64,000 bases of DNA, from contig NZ_JAAGAA010000002.1 of NCBI RefSeq assembly GCF_010435965.1, positions 186,001 to 250,000 of the forward strand, written 5' to 3'. Under the pieces are notes generated by a model. That model did not search any database. It was not told the origin of the DNA and saw only the letters and a list, made by a program, of their open reading frames with translations. Shown here piece by piece: positions 44,070 to 53,835 of the stretch. This DNA comes from Crenobacter caeni. Lineage in GTDB: Bacteria > Pseudomonadota > Gammaproteobacteria > Burkholderiales > Chromobacteriaceae. Both the position numbers and the translations under genes were made by a program. Positions within the stretch are counted from its first letter, which is position 1. Each line of letters begins with the position of its first letter.

Positions 44070-45755
44070 GTGCTCAAAAAATTTATCTTGTTACTTACTG
44101 GCTTGGTAGGTAGCGCAATAGCACAACCCCCGATCCCCAACTTCGCGCCTGGTTCCTGTGGCGAACTTGCGCGCTCCGGCTATTTCGCGCTGCCTGGCGC
44201 GCCAACGTCGATCAGCCGAACCCGCGTTGTGCCCGACAACGCCGATCAGCCCGAGCATTGCGCGGTACGCGGTTTGATCGCACCGCAGATCGGCTTTGAA
44301 ATGCTGCTGCCGATCTCCGCTTGGAATGGCCGCTATTTGCAGGTCGGCTGTGGCGGCTATTGCGGGCAGGAGCTGATTCCGAATGGACAGGCGCGTCAGG
44401 CACTCGCGCGCGGCTATGCGGTGGCATACACCAATGGTGGCCATGTCAGCGGTGGGCGCGGCGGCAATGGCGCTGCAGACGCCTTCTGGGGCGAGGATCC
44501 CAGCTTGCGCACGGACTTTGGGTGGCGCTCCGAACACGTCATGTCGGCCGCAGCCAAGGCCATCATTGACAGCTTCTACGGCCGCAAACCGCAACGCTCC
44601 TACTATCAAGGCTGCTCAAACGGTGGCCGGCAGGCACTGCAAGAAGCGCAGCGCTTCCCGACCGATTTCGATGGCGTAATCGCGGGCTCGCCGGCGGCGA
44701 TTCAGGCCCCGCTCAATGGCGAGTACGAGGTTTGGAACGCGCGCGCCAACCGGTCAGAAAACGGCAGTCCGATTCTCACCGCAGCCGAACTTCCTTTTCT
44801 GCATCGGGCCGTCATGGAACAGTGTGATGCCGTTGATGGACTCCGGGACGGACAAATCACCGACCCGCGTGCGTGCCATTTCCAACCCGAGGTTCTTCTC
44901 TGCCCTTCGGGCGCCAATCCGGAAGCCAAACCGGGTTCCTGCCTGACACGGGCTCAGCTTGATGTCGTCAACAAACTCTATGGCGGCCCGCGTGACGAGT
45001 CCGGGCGCTTGCTCTATCCTGGCTACCAGGCTTTCGGTTCTGAATTGGGATGGCTTGGCTGGGTAGTCCCGTTTGGGGGGGGCGCCGCCCCGGCGACCAC
45101 CATCACCAGCGGGATCGCCAACGGCTATCTGAAGTTTTTGGCCTTCGAGACCACCCCCCCAGCAGACTTCACTTATCTGGATTGGCGCTTTGACGCCGCT
45201 GGCTTTGATCGCCTGCGGCCAATGGGCGAGACCTACAACGCCACCAATCCCGATCTCGCACCCTTCTCTGCACGCGGCGGCAAGCTGATTCTCTATGCGG
45301 GTTGGGCTGACCCGGCGATCCCGCCCTTTGGTACGGTCGCTTATTACCAGGCCGTGGCGGACGCGGCGGGTAGTTTTCCGGCTGCGCAAAAATTTGCCCG
45401 TTTGTTCATGGTGCCCGGCATGTACCACTGCAGTGGCGGCATCGGGCCGGATCAATTTGATCTTCTTACGCCGCTCGAAAACTGGGTCGAACGCGGCATG
45501 GCTCCTGACATGATCATCGCGAGCCAAACCGCAGGCAAAGCCGCCTCAGGCGGATTCTCAGACCCCACGGCCGGCGGCAACAGCGGCAAAGTGATTCGTA
45601 CTCGTCCGCTCTACCCCTACCCACAGCAAGCCCGTTATCGCGGCCACGGTGACATCAATGACGCGACGAACTTCGAACCCGTGATCGTGCCGGGTCTCAT
45701 CGACGGGCGCATCGATTGGTTAGGACAGGATTTGTTTGCCGCACCCGGCAAATAG
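44070..45755 (+). CDS. Tannase/feruloyl esterase-family alpha/beta hydrolase, secreted
   Basis: 561 residues with a signal peptide ending near SAIAQ. Nucleophile loop YYQGCSNGGRQALQEAQRFP (Ser), Asp in LILYAGWADPAIPP and His in VPGMYHCSGGIGPD. Paired Cys flank the catalytic site, as in tannase-family enzymes where a disulfide bridges the triad. It would release phenolic acids from esters. GTG 44070 has AAGGA at six bases; TTG 44067 is too close. It is GC-richer than the three genes before it, which suggests a separate origin. Confidence 0.88.
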   Translation: MLKKFILLLTGLVGSAIAQPPIPNFAPGSCGELARSGYFALPGAPTSISRTRVVPDNADQPEHCAVRGLIAPQIGFEMLLPISAWNGRYLQVGCGGYCGQELIPNGQARQALARGYAVAYTNGGHVSGGRGGNGAADAFWGEDPSLRTDFGWRSEHVMSAAAKAIIDSFYGRKPQRSYYQGCSNGGRQALQEAQRFPTDFDGVIAGSPAAIQAPLNGEYEVWNARANRSENGSPILTAAELPFLHRAVMEQCDAVDGLRDGQITDPRACHFQPEVLLCPSGANPEAKPGSCLTRAQLDVVNKLYGGPRDESGRLLYPGYQAFGSELGWLGWVVPFGGGAAPATTITSGIANGYLKFLAFETTPPADFTYLDWRFDAAGFDRLRPMGETYNATNPDLAPFSARGGKLILYAGWADPAIPPFGTVAYYQAVADAAGSFPAAQKFARLFMVPGMYHCSGGIGPDQFDLLTPLENWVERGMAPDMIIASQTAGKAASGGFSDPTAGGNSGKVIRTRPLYPYPQQARYRGHGDINDATNFEPVIVPGLIDGRIDWLGQDLFAAPGK

Positions 45756-46051
45756 CACCAGCACTAGCGTGTATGCACCGCTTTATTTTCCACGGCTAGG
45801 GCGTGTCTGCCTTTTTCTTGGTGGTGGGTCTTTAATGGGCATAGTAGGTTGCAGCGCCGTCCTGGCCAGACCGTGAGTGTGGCACCCGTCAGGCTGACTG
45901 CGAGTACCATGCCTAGAACCGAGACGACTCGGCCTTGGACACGCGATGTCGGCGAGACAAGTGGTCCCGTGCTGGCGCCTAGCCTGGCCACACTTGCGGC
46001 CAAGCCGCTGGCTGAGCCGCGCAATTGGGTTGGAAACAAGATCGGAACTAG

Positions 46052-47377
<1,326 letters not shown>

Positions 47378-47808
47378 CTCGTACATGCTCGCTAGCCATG
47401 CCAAGCAGAGCAGCATCAGCGCCATGCATGGCGACCATGCCGACACTGCCGGCCAATTGGGCGCAGATCGCACCCAACCTCGGAACGAAATACAAGTTGA
47501 CCACGGCACCTAGCAGCAGGGCGAGGTTCACTAGATGCTACCGCAGCTGGCTGCGGCATCACTTCCAGTCAAGCTTACTCCGACATCGTTCACGCAAAAT
47601 GAGGCCAGAATGACCAGTGTGAACAAGCCGACCCCATAGGTGGCAATATCAATCAAGGCAGACCAGCAGGGTGTGTCGGTGGCATGTCGGATCAAGCCCA
47701 TTATTCTTTGGAAATATTCATCGACTGCCAGACTCAGCTCATGCGGCCCTGTTCCTGCTTGCGTCGCTCCGTGTTGGCTGGCCACAGGTGAGTTTGGGAT
47801 GATTGTTG

Positions 47809-48153
47809 TCACGACTCGTGCGGAAACTCGCTTCCGAGGGGGGCGCCATTTAAAGGGAAGCTGCGATCTGGATTATTTGCCCGGAGCCGTCTGCGGATTG
47901 CTTCCTCCTTACTGGGCCGGCCTCTTTTGACCGGTCCTGCTTGATGAGGAGCCTTGGCCTCCTGTAGTGCAGGGGTGTGCTCGTACTGACCCTGCAGCCA
48001 GGCTTCCACATCGGATAACTGGTAACGAACCCGTCGACCGACAACGATCGCTGGTGGCAAGGCCCCCCCATTAGAACGGAGGTTGTAAATCGTCTGAACG
48101 GAAAGTCCGAGCATCTCCGCGAGCTCGGCGGGCGTCAGTAAGGCAGTCGACAT
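47809..48153 (-). CDS. AlpA/excisionase-like helix-turn-helix protein
   Basis: 114 residues (122 if an ATG at 48177 is used). LLTPAELAEMLGLSVQTIYNLRSNGG, PPAIVVGRRVRYQLSDVEAWLQG is the MerR-like winged helix of AlpA/excisionase proteins (HTH_17). A basic C-terminal part follows (PVKRGRPSKEEAIRRRLRANN). Such proteins bind next to att sites to control integrase or drive excision. It reads away from attR, 247 bases inside the island. Confidence 0.85.
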   Translation of the reverse strand: MSTALLTPAELAEMLGLSVQTIYNLRSNGGALPPAIVVGRRVRYQLSDVEAWLQGQYEHTPALQEAKAPHQAGPVKRGRPSKEEAIRRRLRANNPDRSFPLNGAPLGSEFPHES

Positions 48154-48277
48154 TAGGTGCGTCCGGTGCGCTGGCACCTGCCAGCTTGACCGTATAGCGC
48201 GGCGCGGCCACTTTGTGACACCTTATTTTTCGCAGCATTGCGGATGCTGCAAAGCGCGACCATAATGACGTCAGCGT

Positions 48278-48297
48278 TGCTGCAATTTTGCTGCACT
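48278..48297. repeat. Candidate integrase arm-type site inside attR
   Basis: TGCTGCAATTTTGCTGCACT differs at one base from the site next to attL at 16003. More GCTGC units are at 48225-48252. The interval 48154-48399 has no gene other than these sites. Confidence 0.5.
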
Positions 48298-48399
48298 GAG
48301 TGCGGTAAACAGCGGTAAATCGCGGGAATCGGCAGTAGGTTAAATGCATGATTTCTATGAGCTTTCAGTGGTTCTTCTCGGCCGAATAAGGCGTTTGGA

Positions 48400-48498
48400 A
48401 CGGACTGTTAATCCGCAGGTCGCAGGTTCGAGCCCTGCTCGGGGAGCCAATAGATTCAAGCATTTAGCCCGCCATTAGGTGGGCTTTTTGCTTTGTGC
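48400..48498. repeat. attR: 99-bp direct repeat with the 3' half of tRNA-Asn
   Basis: Perfect copy of 15895-15993. 48400-48449 is the anticodon stem-loop to CCA of tRNA-Asn without its 5' half, so it cannot make a tRNA. The terminator copy follows at 48466-48489. Confidence 0.93.
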
Positions 48499-48515
48499 TG
48501 CATTTTTGCTGCACT
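48496..48515. repeat. Candidate integrase arm-type site outside attR
   Basis: Identical to 16003-16022 over 20 bases. It lies in chromosomal (or older island) DNA after attR. Confidence 0.5.
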
Positions 48516-48594
48516 CGCCGCCGCATGCAGCAAAAGCTGTCCCCTGTCTCACCGCCGCTTCGCCATACGCATCCCCCTTAACAGAAAGATCAGT

Positions 48595-48710
48595 AAGGTC
48601 AGCATTACCCGACGGAGCCCTGGCCCGCTTAAGGCCATCATTCGCCAGCCGGACTCTCTCGACCCTCCAGCCCTTTCGAGGCGCGGAAGGCGGCTGATGC
48701 CTGAGTCCGC
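48595..48710 (+). pseudogene. Decayed 5' end of a third integrase gene
   Basis: After the GCTTCGCCATACGCATCC leader (48557 on; compare 16067) the sequence follows the first ~38 codons of the integrase gene at 16103. The start codon is changed to AAG, SITRRSPGP and AIIRQ keep the protein pattern, and a frame shift follows. Similarity ends near 48710, 45 bases before the LysR gene. Confidence 0.72.
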
Positions 48711-48755
48711 ATCATCGTCTTCAGGGGCAGTACTTTTTCGTGCAGCAGGCCACGG

Positions 48756-49721
48756 TCAAGCGATTGAAGCGTCGGGTTGGGGGAGGGCGCTTGCCTGGCG
48801 GTTGCCATTATCCGCAGTCGGGGCGTTCTGGCTGGCTGCATGCTCGATGATCTTCTGGATTACAAAGCGGGCCGCAGAAGACAGGAAGTGGTCTTGCTGA
48901 TGGATGATCGCCGCATTGAAGGAGTCGGGCAGCCCGACGAGCTTTCTGGCTTCACTGTGGTGTAGCGTTCGGCGTGCGAGTTCGGATTCCGGTACCACGG
49001 CGACGGCGTCGATCCCGGTATCGATCACGTCCATCAGCGTACGGATATCGTGGCAATCGATAAGGATGTTGGGGCGGGGAATGACCTTGCGGATGCTGTC
49101 CAGCAGGAAGTCGTCGATCTCGGCGCCGAAGGTCCTGCGGGTGACCACCAGCGGGGTAGAGGTCAACTCGGACAGATGTATGGCACTACCCGTCAGCTCG
49201 TTGCGGTAGCGTCCGGCCACCAGCGCGCAAAATGCCCTGGGCGGTAGCGGATACACCTGATACGCGCTGGCGTCATGCGGCGGCTGGGTAATCGCGAAGT
49301 CGATCTGGTGCTTGTTGACCAGCGCTTCCAGGTTGGTGAAGTTGCCGTGGATGAGCCTGAACTTGATCCCGGGCATGATCTCGTAGAGCAGCGGCAGAAC
49401 ATCCAGCAGTACGCTCAGGCACATGGTCGAGATGCCGATGGCGATGCGGGTGTTGCTGCCTTCGGTCAACTCCTGCACATCCGAAGAGGTCTCCTCGACC
49501 AGCATCAGGATGCGGCGGGCGCGCTGGTAGAGCAGTTTGCCCGCCTCGGTTACCTTCCACTGCCTGCCTTTGCGCAGGATCAGTGGTACCCCCAGTTCTT
49601 CTTCCAGTTCATGCAGGCGCTGGCTGAGCGCCGGTTGGGTGATGCACAGCACTTCCGCAGCACGGCTGATCTGTCCCTGCTCGACAATCGTGCAGAAATA
49701 ACGCAAACGTTTCAAATCCAT
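48756..49721 (-). CDS. LysR-family regulator, divergent from the DASS transporter
   Basis: 321 residues. N-terminal HTH MDLKRLRYFCTIVEQGQISRAAEVLCITQPALSQRLHELEEELG, then the substrate-binding domain from about 90. The last 25 residues are a low-complexity tail. It reads away from the transporter gene at 49920 and the space between them holds palindromes suited to LysR binding, so it probably controls that locus. Confidence 0.92.
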   Translation of the reverse strand: MDLKRLRYFCTIVEQGQISRAAEVLCITQPALSQRLHELEEELGVPLILRKGRQWKVTEAGKLLYQRARRILMLVEETSSDVQELTEGSNTRIAIGISTMCLSVLLDVLPLLYEIMPGIKFRLIHGNFTNLEALVNKHQIDFAITQPPHDASAYQVYPLPPRAFCALVAGRYRNELTGSAIHLSELTSTPLVVTRRTFGAEIDDFLLDSIRKVIPRPNILIDCHDIRTLMDVIDTGIDAVAVVPESELARRTLHHSEARKLVGLPDSFNAAIIHQQDHFLSSAARFVIQKIIEHAASQNAPTADNGNRQASALPQPDASIA

Positions 49722-49750
49722 ACGGCATTACCAGTCAAGGCTTCAGGGGT

Positions 49751-49810
49751 GCATTCCATAAATAGAATGTATGCACGACTTGATATTACATAAAGTTATG
49801 CTTGGCATAA
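49751..49810. promoter_or_regulatory. LysR-type operator candidates in the divergent promoter region
   Basis: TTATGC-TTG-GCATAA (49796-49810) is a perfect dyad that contains the LysR T-N11-A motif. CATTC-N8-GAATG (49752-49769) is a second, weaker dyad. Both lie between the LysR gene and the DASS gene. Confidence 0.55.
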
Positions 49811-49919
49811 TTAAACACTATCAAGAGAGTGAGCGCAATCTGGAATACTGTCGGCATTCGGATTGCCGGCACGACCGGCAACCACATGCATCCTGAAATG
49901 CCATTTAAAGGGGGTAGTT

Positions 49920-51500
49920 ATGGGAAGCACGACATTGCCCGGCGTTGCCGGCATGGGCGGGCGACAGCCAGAAGCACGCAAGCCCGACATGAGGGCGGAT
50001 GCAGGGTTCGATCCGCTGGACATGAGCCAGTACTCCTTGTCCAAGCTGCCCAAGCGGGCGCCGACCCAAGTCGGGGTGTTTTTCCAGCAGTGGGGATTGT
50101 TGCTAGCCGGCGTGGTCTTTGTACTGACCGCGTATCTGCTGCCGATGCCCGGACTGGACGCCAAACAGCAAGTCATGTTCGGTCTCTTTACTACTGCGCT
50201 GTTCCTGTGGATTTCCGAGGCTGTCCCCAACTACCTCACCTCGATGCTGCTGATCTGCGGCCTCATTCTCACCAAGACCCTCAAAGCCAAGGCCGCAATG
50301 GCCACCCTCGGCGACCCCACCATCTGGTTGAACGTTTCCGCTTTCATCATGGCTTCGGCGATGGTCAGTACGGACCTGGCCAAACGCGCTGCGCTGGCCT
50401 TTGTGCTCAAGTTTGGCAAGAACGCGGGAGCGCTGTTCCTGAGCTTCATGGCGATCAACATCATCCTGAGCGCCTTCATCAACGCAACCGCCGCCAAGGC
50501 CGCACTGATGATGCCGCTGTTCATGGTGGTTTCCGCCGTGTACGGCGCGCCGGGTACCAATACCACCAACAATTTTGCGCGCAACCTGGTGCTGCATAAC
50601 CTGCTGATGATCAACGCGGGCTCCAACGCCTTCATGACCGGCTCCGGGGCCAACTTGATGGGCGTGGCGCTGCTGGCCGGCGCTGGCGTCACCGTCTACT
50701 ACATCGACTGGCTGGCAGCAGGCCTGCCGATCACCATCGCGCTGGGGATCCTGACCTATGTGATCGGCGTGCGCTTCATCTTCCCGCTGACCAAGGAAGA
50801 CAAGGAGCCCAAGCTGGAGGGTGGCCGCGAAGCGCTGCAGCGCGAACTGGACAAACTAGGCAAGTTCAAGTTGGGCGAGGTGAAGGCCGCGCTGATCTTC
50901 TTTGCCGTACTGGCCATCTGGGCGACCGACAAGCTTCACGGACTCAACGCCACGGTGGTGGCGATGCTGGGTGCAACCGTGATGCTGATGCCGCAGACCA
51001 AGTTGATCGACTGGAACAAGGTCGACATCCCGTGGCACCTGATGCTGTTCTCGGCGGGTGCGTACTCACTGGGCGCTGGGCTTAACGAGACCAAGCTGAT
51101 GACCGTGCTGACCACGCAGCTGATGGACTCCCTCGGCATGAACAGCATGGGCTACTTCGAGCTGTATGCGGTGCTGACCGGCCTGTTCATCGCCTCGCAC
51201 TGGATCTTCCAGTCCAAAAACATGCGCACGTTGATCTTCCTGCCGATCGTGATCGGGGTGGCCGAGACGCTGCAACTGGATGTGATGTCACTCGCCCTGC
51301 CTGTCGCGCTGTGCATCAACATGTGCTGGACGTTGCCGTTCAACGCTAAGCCCAACGCGATGCTGTACGGCTGCAACAAATACACCATGGGTGAAGCATG
51401 GAAGTACGGCGCGACCATGTCGGTTGTCGCCTGGTTGCTGATGCTGGTCGCAGGCGGCACCTGGTTGCATTGGCTGGGCATCACCCCCGGTTTCTTCTAA
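49920..51500 (+). CDS. DASS (SLC13)-family anion:Na+ symporter
   Basis: 526 residues. A cytoplasmic N-terminal stretch of about 60 residues, then eleven or so helices. SLC13 features are SEAVPNYLTSMLLICG, NVSAFIMASAMVSTDL, the first binding-site stretch FINATAAKAALMMPLF, MLFSAGAYSLGAGL, and the C-terminal TLPFNAKPNAMLYG. Family members import di- and tricarboxylates, sulfate or phosphate. ATG 49920 follows GGGGGTAG; upstream codons are outside the family. It opens the rightward run up to the porin. Confidence 0.9.
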   Translation: MGSTTLPGVAGMGGRQPEARKPDMRADAGFDPLDMSQYSLSKLPKRAPTQVGVFFQQWGLLLAGVVFVLTAYLLPMPGLDAKQQVMFGLFTTALFLWISEAVPNYLTSMLLICGLILTKTLKAKAAMATLGDPTIWLNVSAFIMASAMVSTDLAKRAALAFVLKFGKNAGALFLSFMAINIILSAFINATAAKAALMMPLFMVVSAVYGAPGTNTTNNFARNLVLHNLLMINAGSNAFMTGSGANLMGVALLAGAGVTVYYIDWLAAGLPITIALGILTYVIGVRFIFPLTKEDKEPKLEGGREALQRELDKLGKFKLGEVKAALIFFAVLAIWATDKLHGLNATVVAMLGATVMLMPQTKLIDWNKVDIPWHLMLFSAGAYSLGAGLNETKLMTVLTTQLMDSLGMNSMGYFELYAVLTGLFIASHWIFQSKNMRTLIFLPIVIGVAETLQLDVMSLALPVALCINMCWTLPFNAKPNAMLYGCNKYTMGEAWKYGATMSVVAWLLMLVAGGTWLHWLGITPGFF

Positions 51501-51567
51501 GCAAGTCCTCCCGATTTTCATCCTGTCTGATGCTCCGGCCCATGCCGGCCGGAGCAAGGGGGAAGCT

Positions 51568-51765
51568 ATGTCTTCGATTTGCGCGGAATACATGGAAGTC
51601 AGCGATTTTGAAACCGGCGAGATCACCCGCTACGAGATCGTCGACGATCCTGCCGAGCATGATGTCAGGGCCCACCGCCTGTTCCGGCTGGCGCCTGTCG
51701 TGATTGCCGGGCAAATGCAGCAGGAACTCGCGCGCAAGGCCCGGCAAGCAGAAGGAGGACGTTGA
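51568..51765 (+). CDS. Small 65-residue acidic/basic protein of unknown function
   Basis: 65 residues, MSSICAEYMEVSDFETGEIT at the start, soluble, with an amphipathic C-terminal helix (IAGQMQQELARKARQAEGGR). GGGGGAAG precedes the ATG. Its stop overlaps the start of the next gene (TGATG), so translation is coupled. Not recognised. Confidence 0.7.
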   Translation: MSSICAEYMEVSDFETGEITRYEIVDDPAEHDVRAHRLFRLAPVVIAGQMQQELARKARQAEGGR

Positions 51766-53159
51766 TGGAGGATAGGGTCGAGTTGGCCGCCTGCGTGCAC
51801 GACGCAATGCAGCTGAGGATAACGGCGCAGGGAAAGCTTCTTGCCGCCCGTAGCCAACTGGACGTTTTCATGCTGGTGCCGGCGCAACTCGATATCCAGC
51901 CGGCTAATTTTTCACGGGAGCTGTTTTACCGATACCTGAAGAACCGTTTTGCGCTGCTGCCCGAATGCAGGACGCTTGCGGAACTGGCCGAGCCGGCCTG
52001 TATTGCTAGCTTGACCGAAGCGGCAAGGACCGGGCCGGCGCGCTACCACGAGGCAGCCGCCCGCTGGGCGCGGCAGTTCTCCAAAGCGTTGGGTGAGGGG
52101 CTCGGACAGGCGACAGACGAAGCTGTTCTGCGCCAAGTGGGCGAACAGGCCCGACATGCCCTGGCCCGTTTCAGGAGTATCGAGCCGGTGATGCTCAGGG
52201 CTGCCTACCTGATGGTCAACGACTATCTGGGCCAGCAATTGCAGCAGTTGTACCTGCAGCATTTCGCGCGCCAAAGCGACGGCGCAGCGAGTAGCCAACT
52301 GGTCGAAGTGTTGCAACTGGAGCGGGACTGGCGGCGGGAGCGGGGGCTGCCAGGCTTGCCGAGCGGCGCACACAAAGGCGCCGAATTGCAGCACTTCACC
52401 ACGTTGCAGCATTTCTGCCTGACCCCGCTGCTACCACTGGCCAAACGTGTGGAGTCTGGTGTCTGGGTGCAGCACGTGATTAGCGGCATGGCCGCAGCGC
52501 TGGCGATGACCATCGCGATGTTGATCGCGTTCTGGTCGCAGATGAAGTACGGCAACTTCACCGCACCCTTTCTGATCGCGATGGTCGCCGGGTACATCCT
52601 CAAGGATCGGGTCAAGGAAGTCAGCCGCTTGCAGACCATACGGCGGCTTAGCCGGCGCCTGTTTGATTACCGGACTTCACTTGAGTGCCGGACGGCACGG
52701 GGGTGCATTGCCAGCATCTACGAAAGATTCTGGCTGGGCACGCCAACTGAAGCGACAGACCGCCAACTGCGGGCGATGAGTCGGCGCTACCGCAAGCGCT
52801 ACCACCCGCAAGGCTCCAGCTTGCTGGCCTACACCCGACTGGTGGCCCCGCAGGCAACCGCTGCCTTGTCCGCGTCCACTTGCGAGGACGTGCAGGTGAT
52901 CAACCTGCAGAAACTGCTGCGCAACGCGGCGCGTGACGAGCGGGAGATCTGGTTTCTTGAAGGCGAGCGCATCAGGCACAAGGCCGTCAGGCCCCGCTAC
53001 CGGATCGGCCTGTTACTGCGCTACCAGCGCGGGGAGTGTGTCCGCTATCAACGCTACGACCTGGATGTGACGTACAAGGGCATCCAGTCACTGGAAACAC
53101 GGTCGGAAGGGAAGTATCCGCGGGCCAGGTCATTTTTTGAGAAATTGGGGAGAGCATGA
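51765..53159 (+). CDS. Unknown 464-residue membrane-anchored protein
   Basis: A soluble, mostly helical N-terminal part (1-225), two adjacent membrane helices near 235-285 (HVISGMAAALAMTIAMLIAF and FTAPFLIAMVAGYIL), then a basic, Arg-rich cytoplasmic part ending DVTYKGIQSLETRSEGKYPR. No family is recognised. Placed between the 65-residue protein and the PhoU-like gene; coupled to both (one-base overlap upstream, four bases ATGA downstream). A sensor or regulator of the transporters is one idea, with no direct support. Confidence 0.8.
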   Translation: MEDRVELAACVHDAMQLRITAQGKLLAARSQLDVFMLVPAQLDIQPANFSRELFYRYLKNRFALLPECRTLAELAEPACIASLTEAARTGPARYHEAAARWARQFSKALGEGLGQATDEAVLRQVGEQARHALARFRSIEPVMLRAAYLMVNDYLGQQLQQLYLQHFARQSDGAASSQLVEVLQLERDWRRERGLPGLPSGAHKGAELQHFTTLQHFCLTPLLPLAKRVESGVWVQHVISGMAAALAMTIAMLIAFWSQMKYGNFTAPFLIAMVAGYILKDRVKEVSRLQTIRRLSRRLFDYRTSLECRTARGCIASIYERFWLGTPTEATDRQLRAMSRRYRKRYHPQGSSLLAYTRLVAPQATAALSASTCEDVQVINLQKLLRNAARDEREIWFLEGERIRHKAVRPRYRIGLLLRYQRGECVRYQRYDLDVTYKGIQSLETRSEGKYPRARSFFEKLGRA

Positions 53160-53827
53160 TGATTTTCGACAAGATCAAGAACACTTTATTGATCGACAGC
53201 CAGCGTCTGCGTAATGACCTGGACAGCTATTTCGACCTGGTCGGCGACGCAGGCGAGGTCTTCGCCTGCCTGCTTGGCCAGTACATGAGTACTTCTTCGG
53301 TTAACCCGCCCTTTTACGCGAGCCTGCAGCGGCTGAACGAGATCGAGCTTGCCGCCGACGCGCTGCGCCGCGGTATCGAAACCTACGTTTACGAGAAGAC
53401 CTTGATTCCTGACCTGCGTAGCGACGTGCTGAAAATGATTGAGCAACTCGATACGCTGATCAACGCGCAAAAGGCGTTGGCCATCAGCCTGGAAGTCGAG
53501 CAGCCCGCCATTCCCGAGCGCTTCGCGCCCGACTTCATCGCGTTGCAGCAGAGCGTACAAAAGTGTCTTGAGCATGTGGTGCTCGCCTCGCGGGCCTTCT
53601 TCCGCGACACCGCGGCCGTCCGCGACCACTGTCACAAGGTGATTTTCTGCGAGAGCGAGGCGGACCGGCTGTGCACCGACCTCAAACGTGCGGTGTTCAG
53701 CAGCGACGAGGAACTGTCCTGGAAACTGCACATGCGCTACTTCATCGAGCGCATCGACATGGTGGCCAACCGGGCCGAGGATCTCGCCGACCAGCTGGTG
53801 ATCTTTGCCCTTAAGCGCAGCATGTGA
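53156..53827 (+). CDS. DUF47/PhoU-like phosphate transport accessory protein
   Basis: 223 residues, all helical. IKNTLLIDSQRLRNDLDSYFDLVGDAGEVF and repeated Glu/Asp-rich helices such as FCESEADRLCTDLKRAVF and RIDMVANRAEDLADQLV form the PhoU-type metal-binding bundles of the Pit accessory (DUF47) family. These genes usually precede a PiT gene, as here. It probably regulates the phosphate transporter. Confidence 0.88.
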   Translation: MMIFDKIKNTLLIDSQRLRNDLDSYFDLVGDAGEVFACLLGQYMSTSSVNPPFYASLQRLNEIELAADALRRGIETYVYEKTLIPDLRSDVLKMIEQLDTLINAQKALAISLEVEQPAIPERFAPDFIALQQSVQKCLEHVVLASRAFFRDTAAVRDHCHKVIFCESEADRLCTDLKRAVFSSDEELSWKLHMRYFIERIDMVANRAEDLADQLVIFALKRSM

Positions 53828-53835
53828 GGCCGGAC

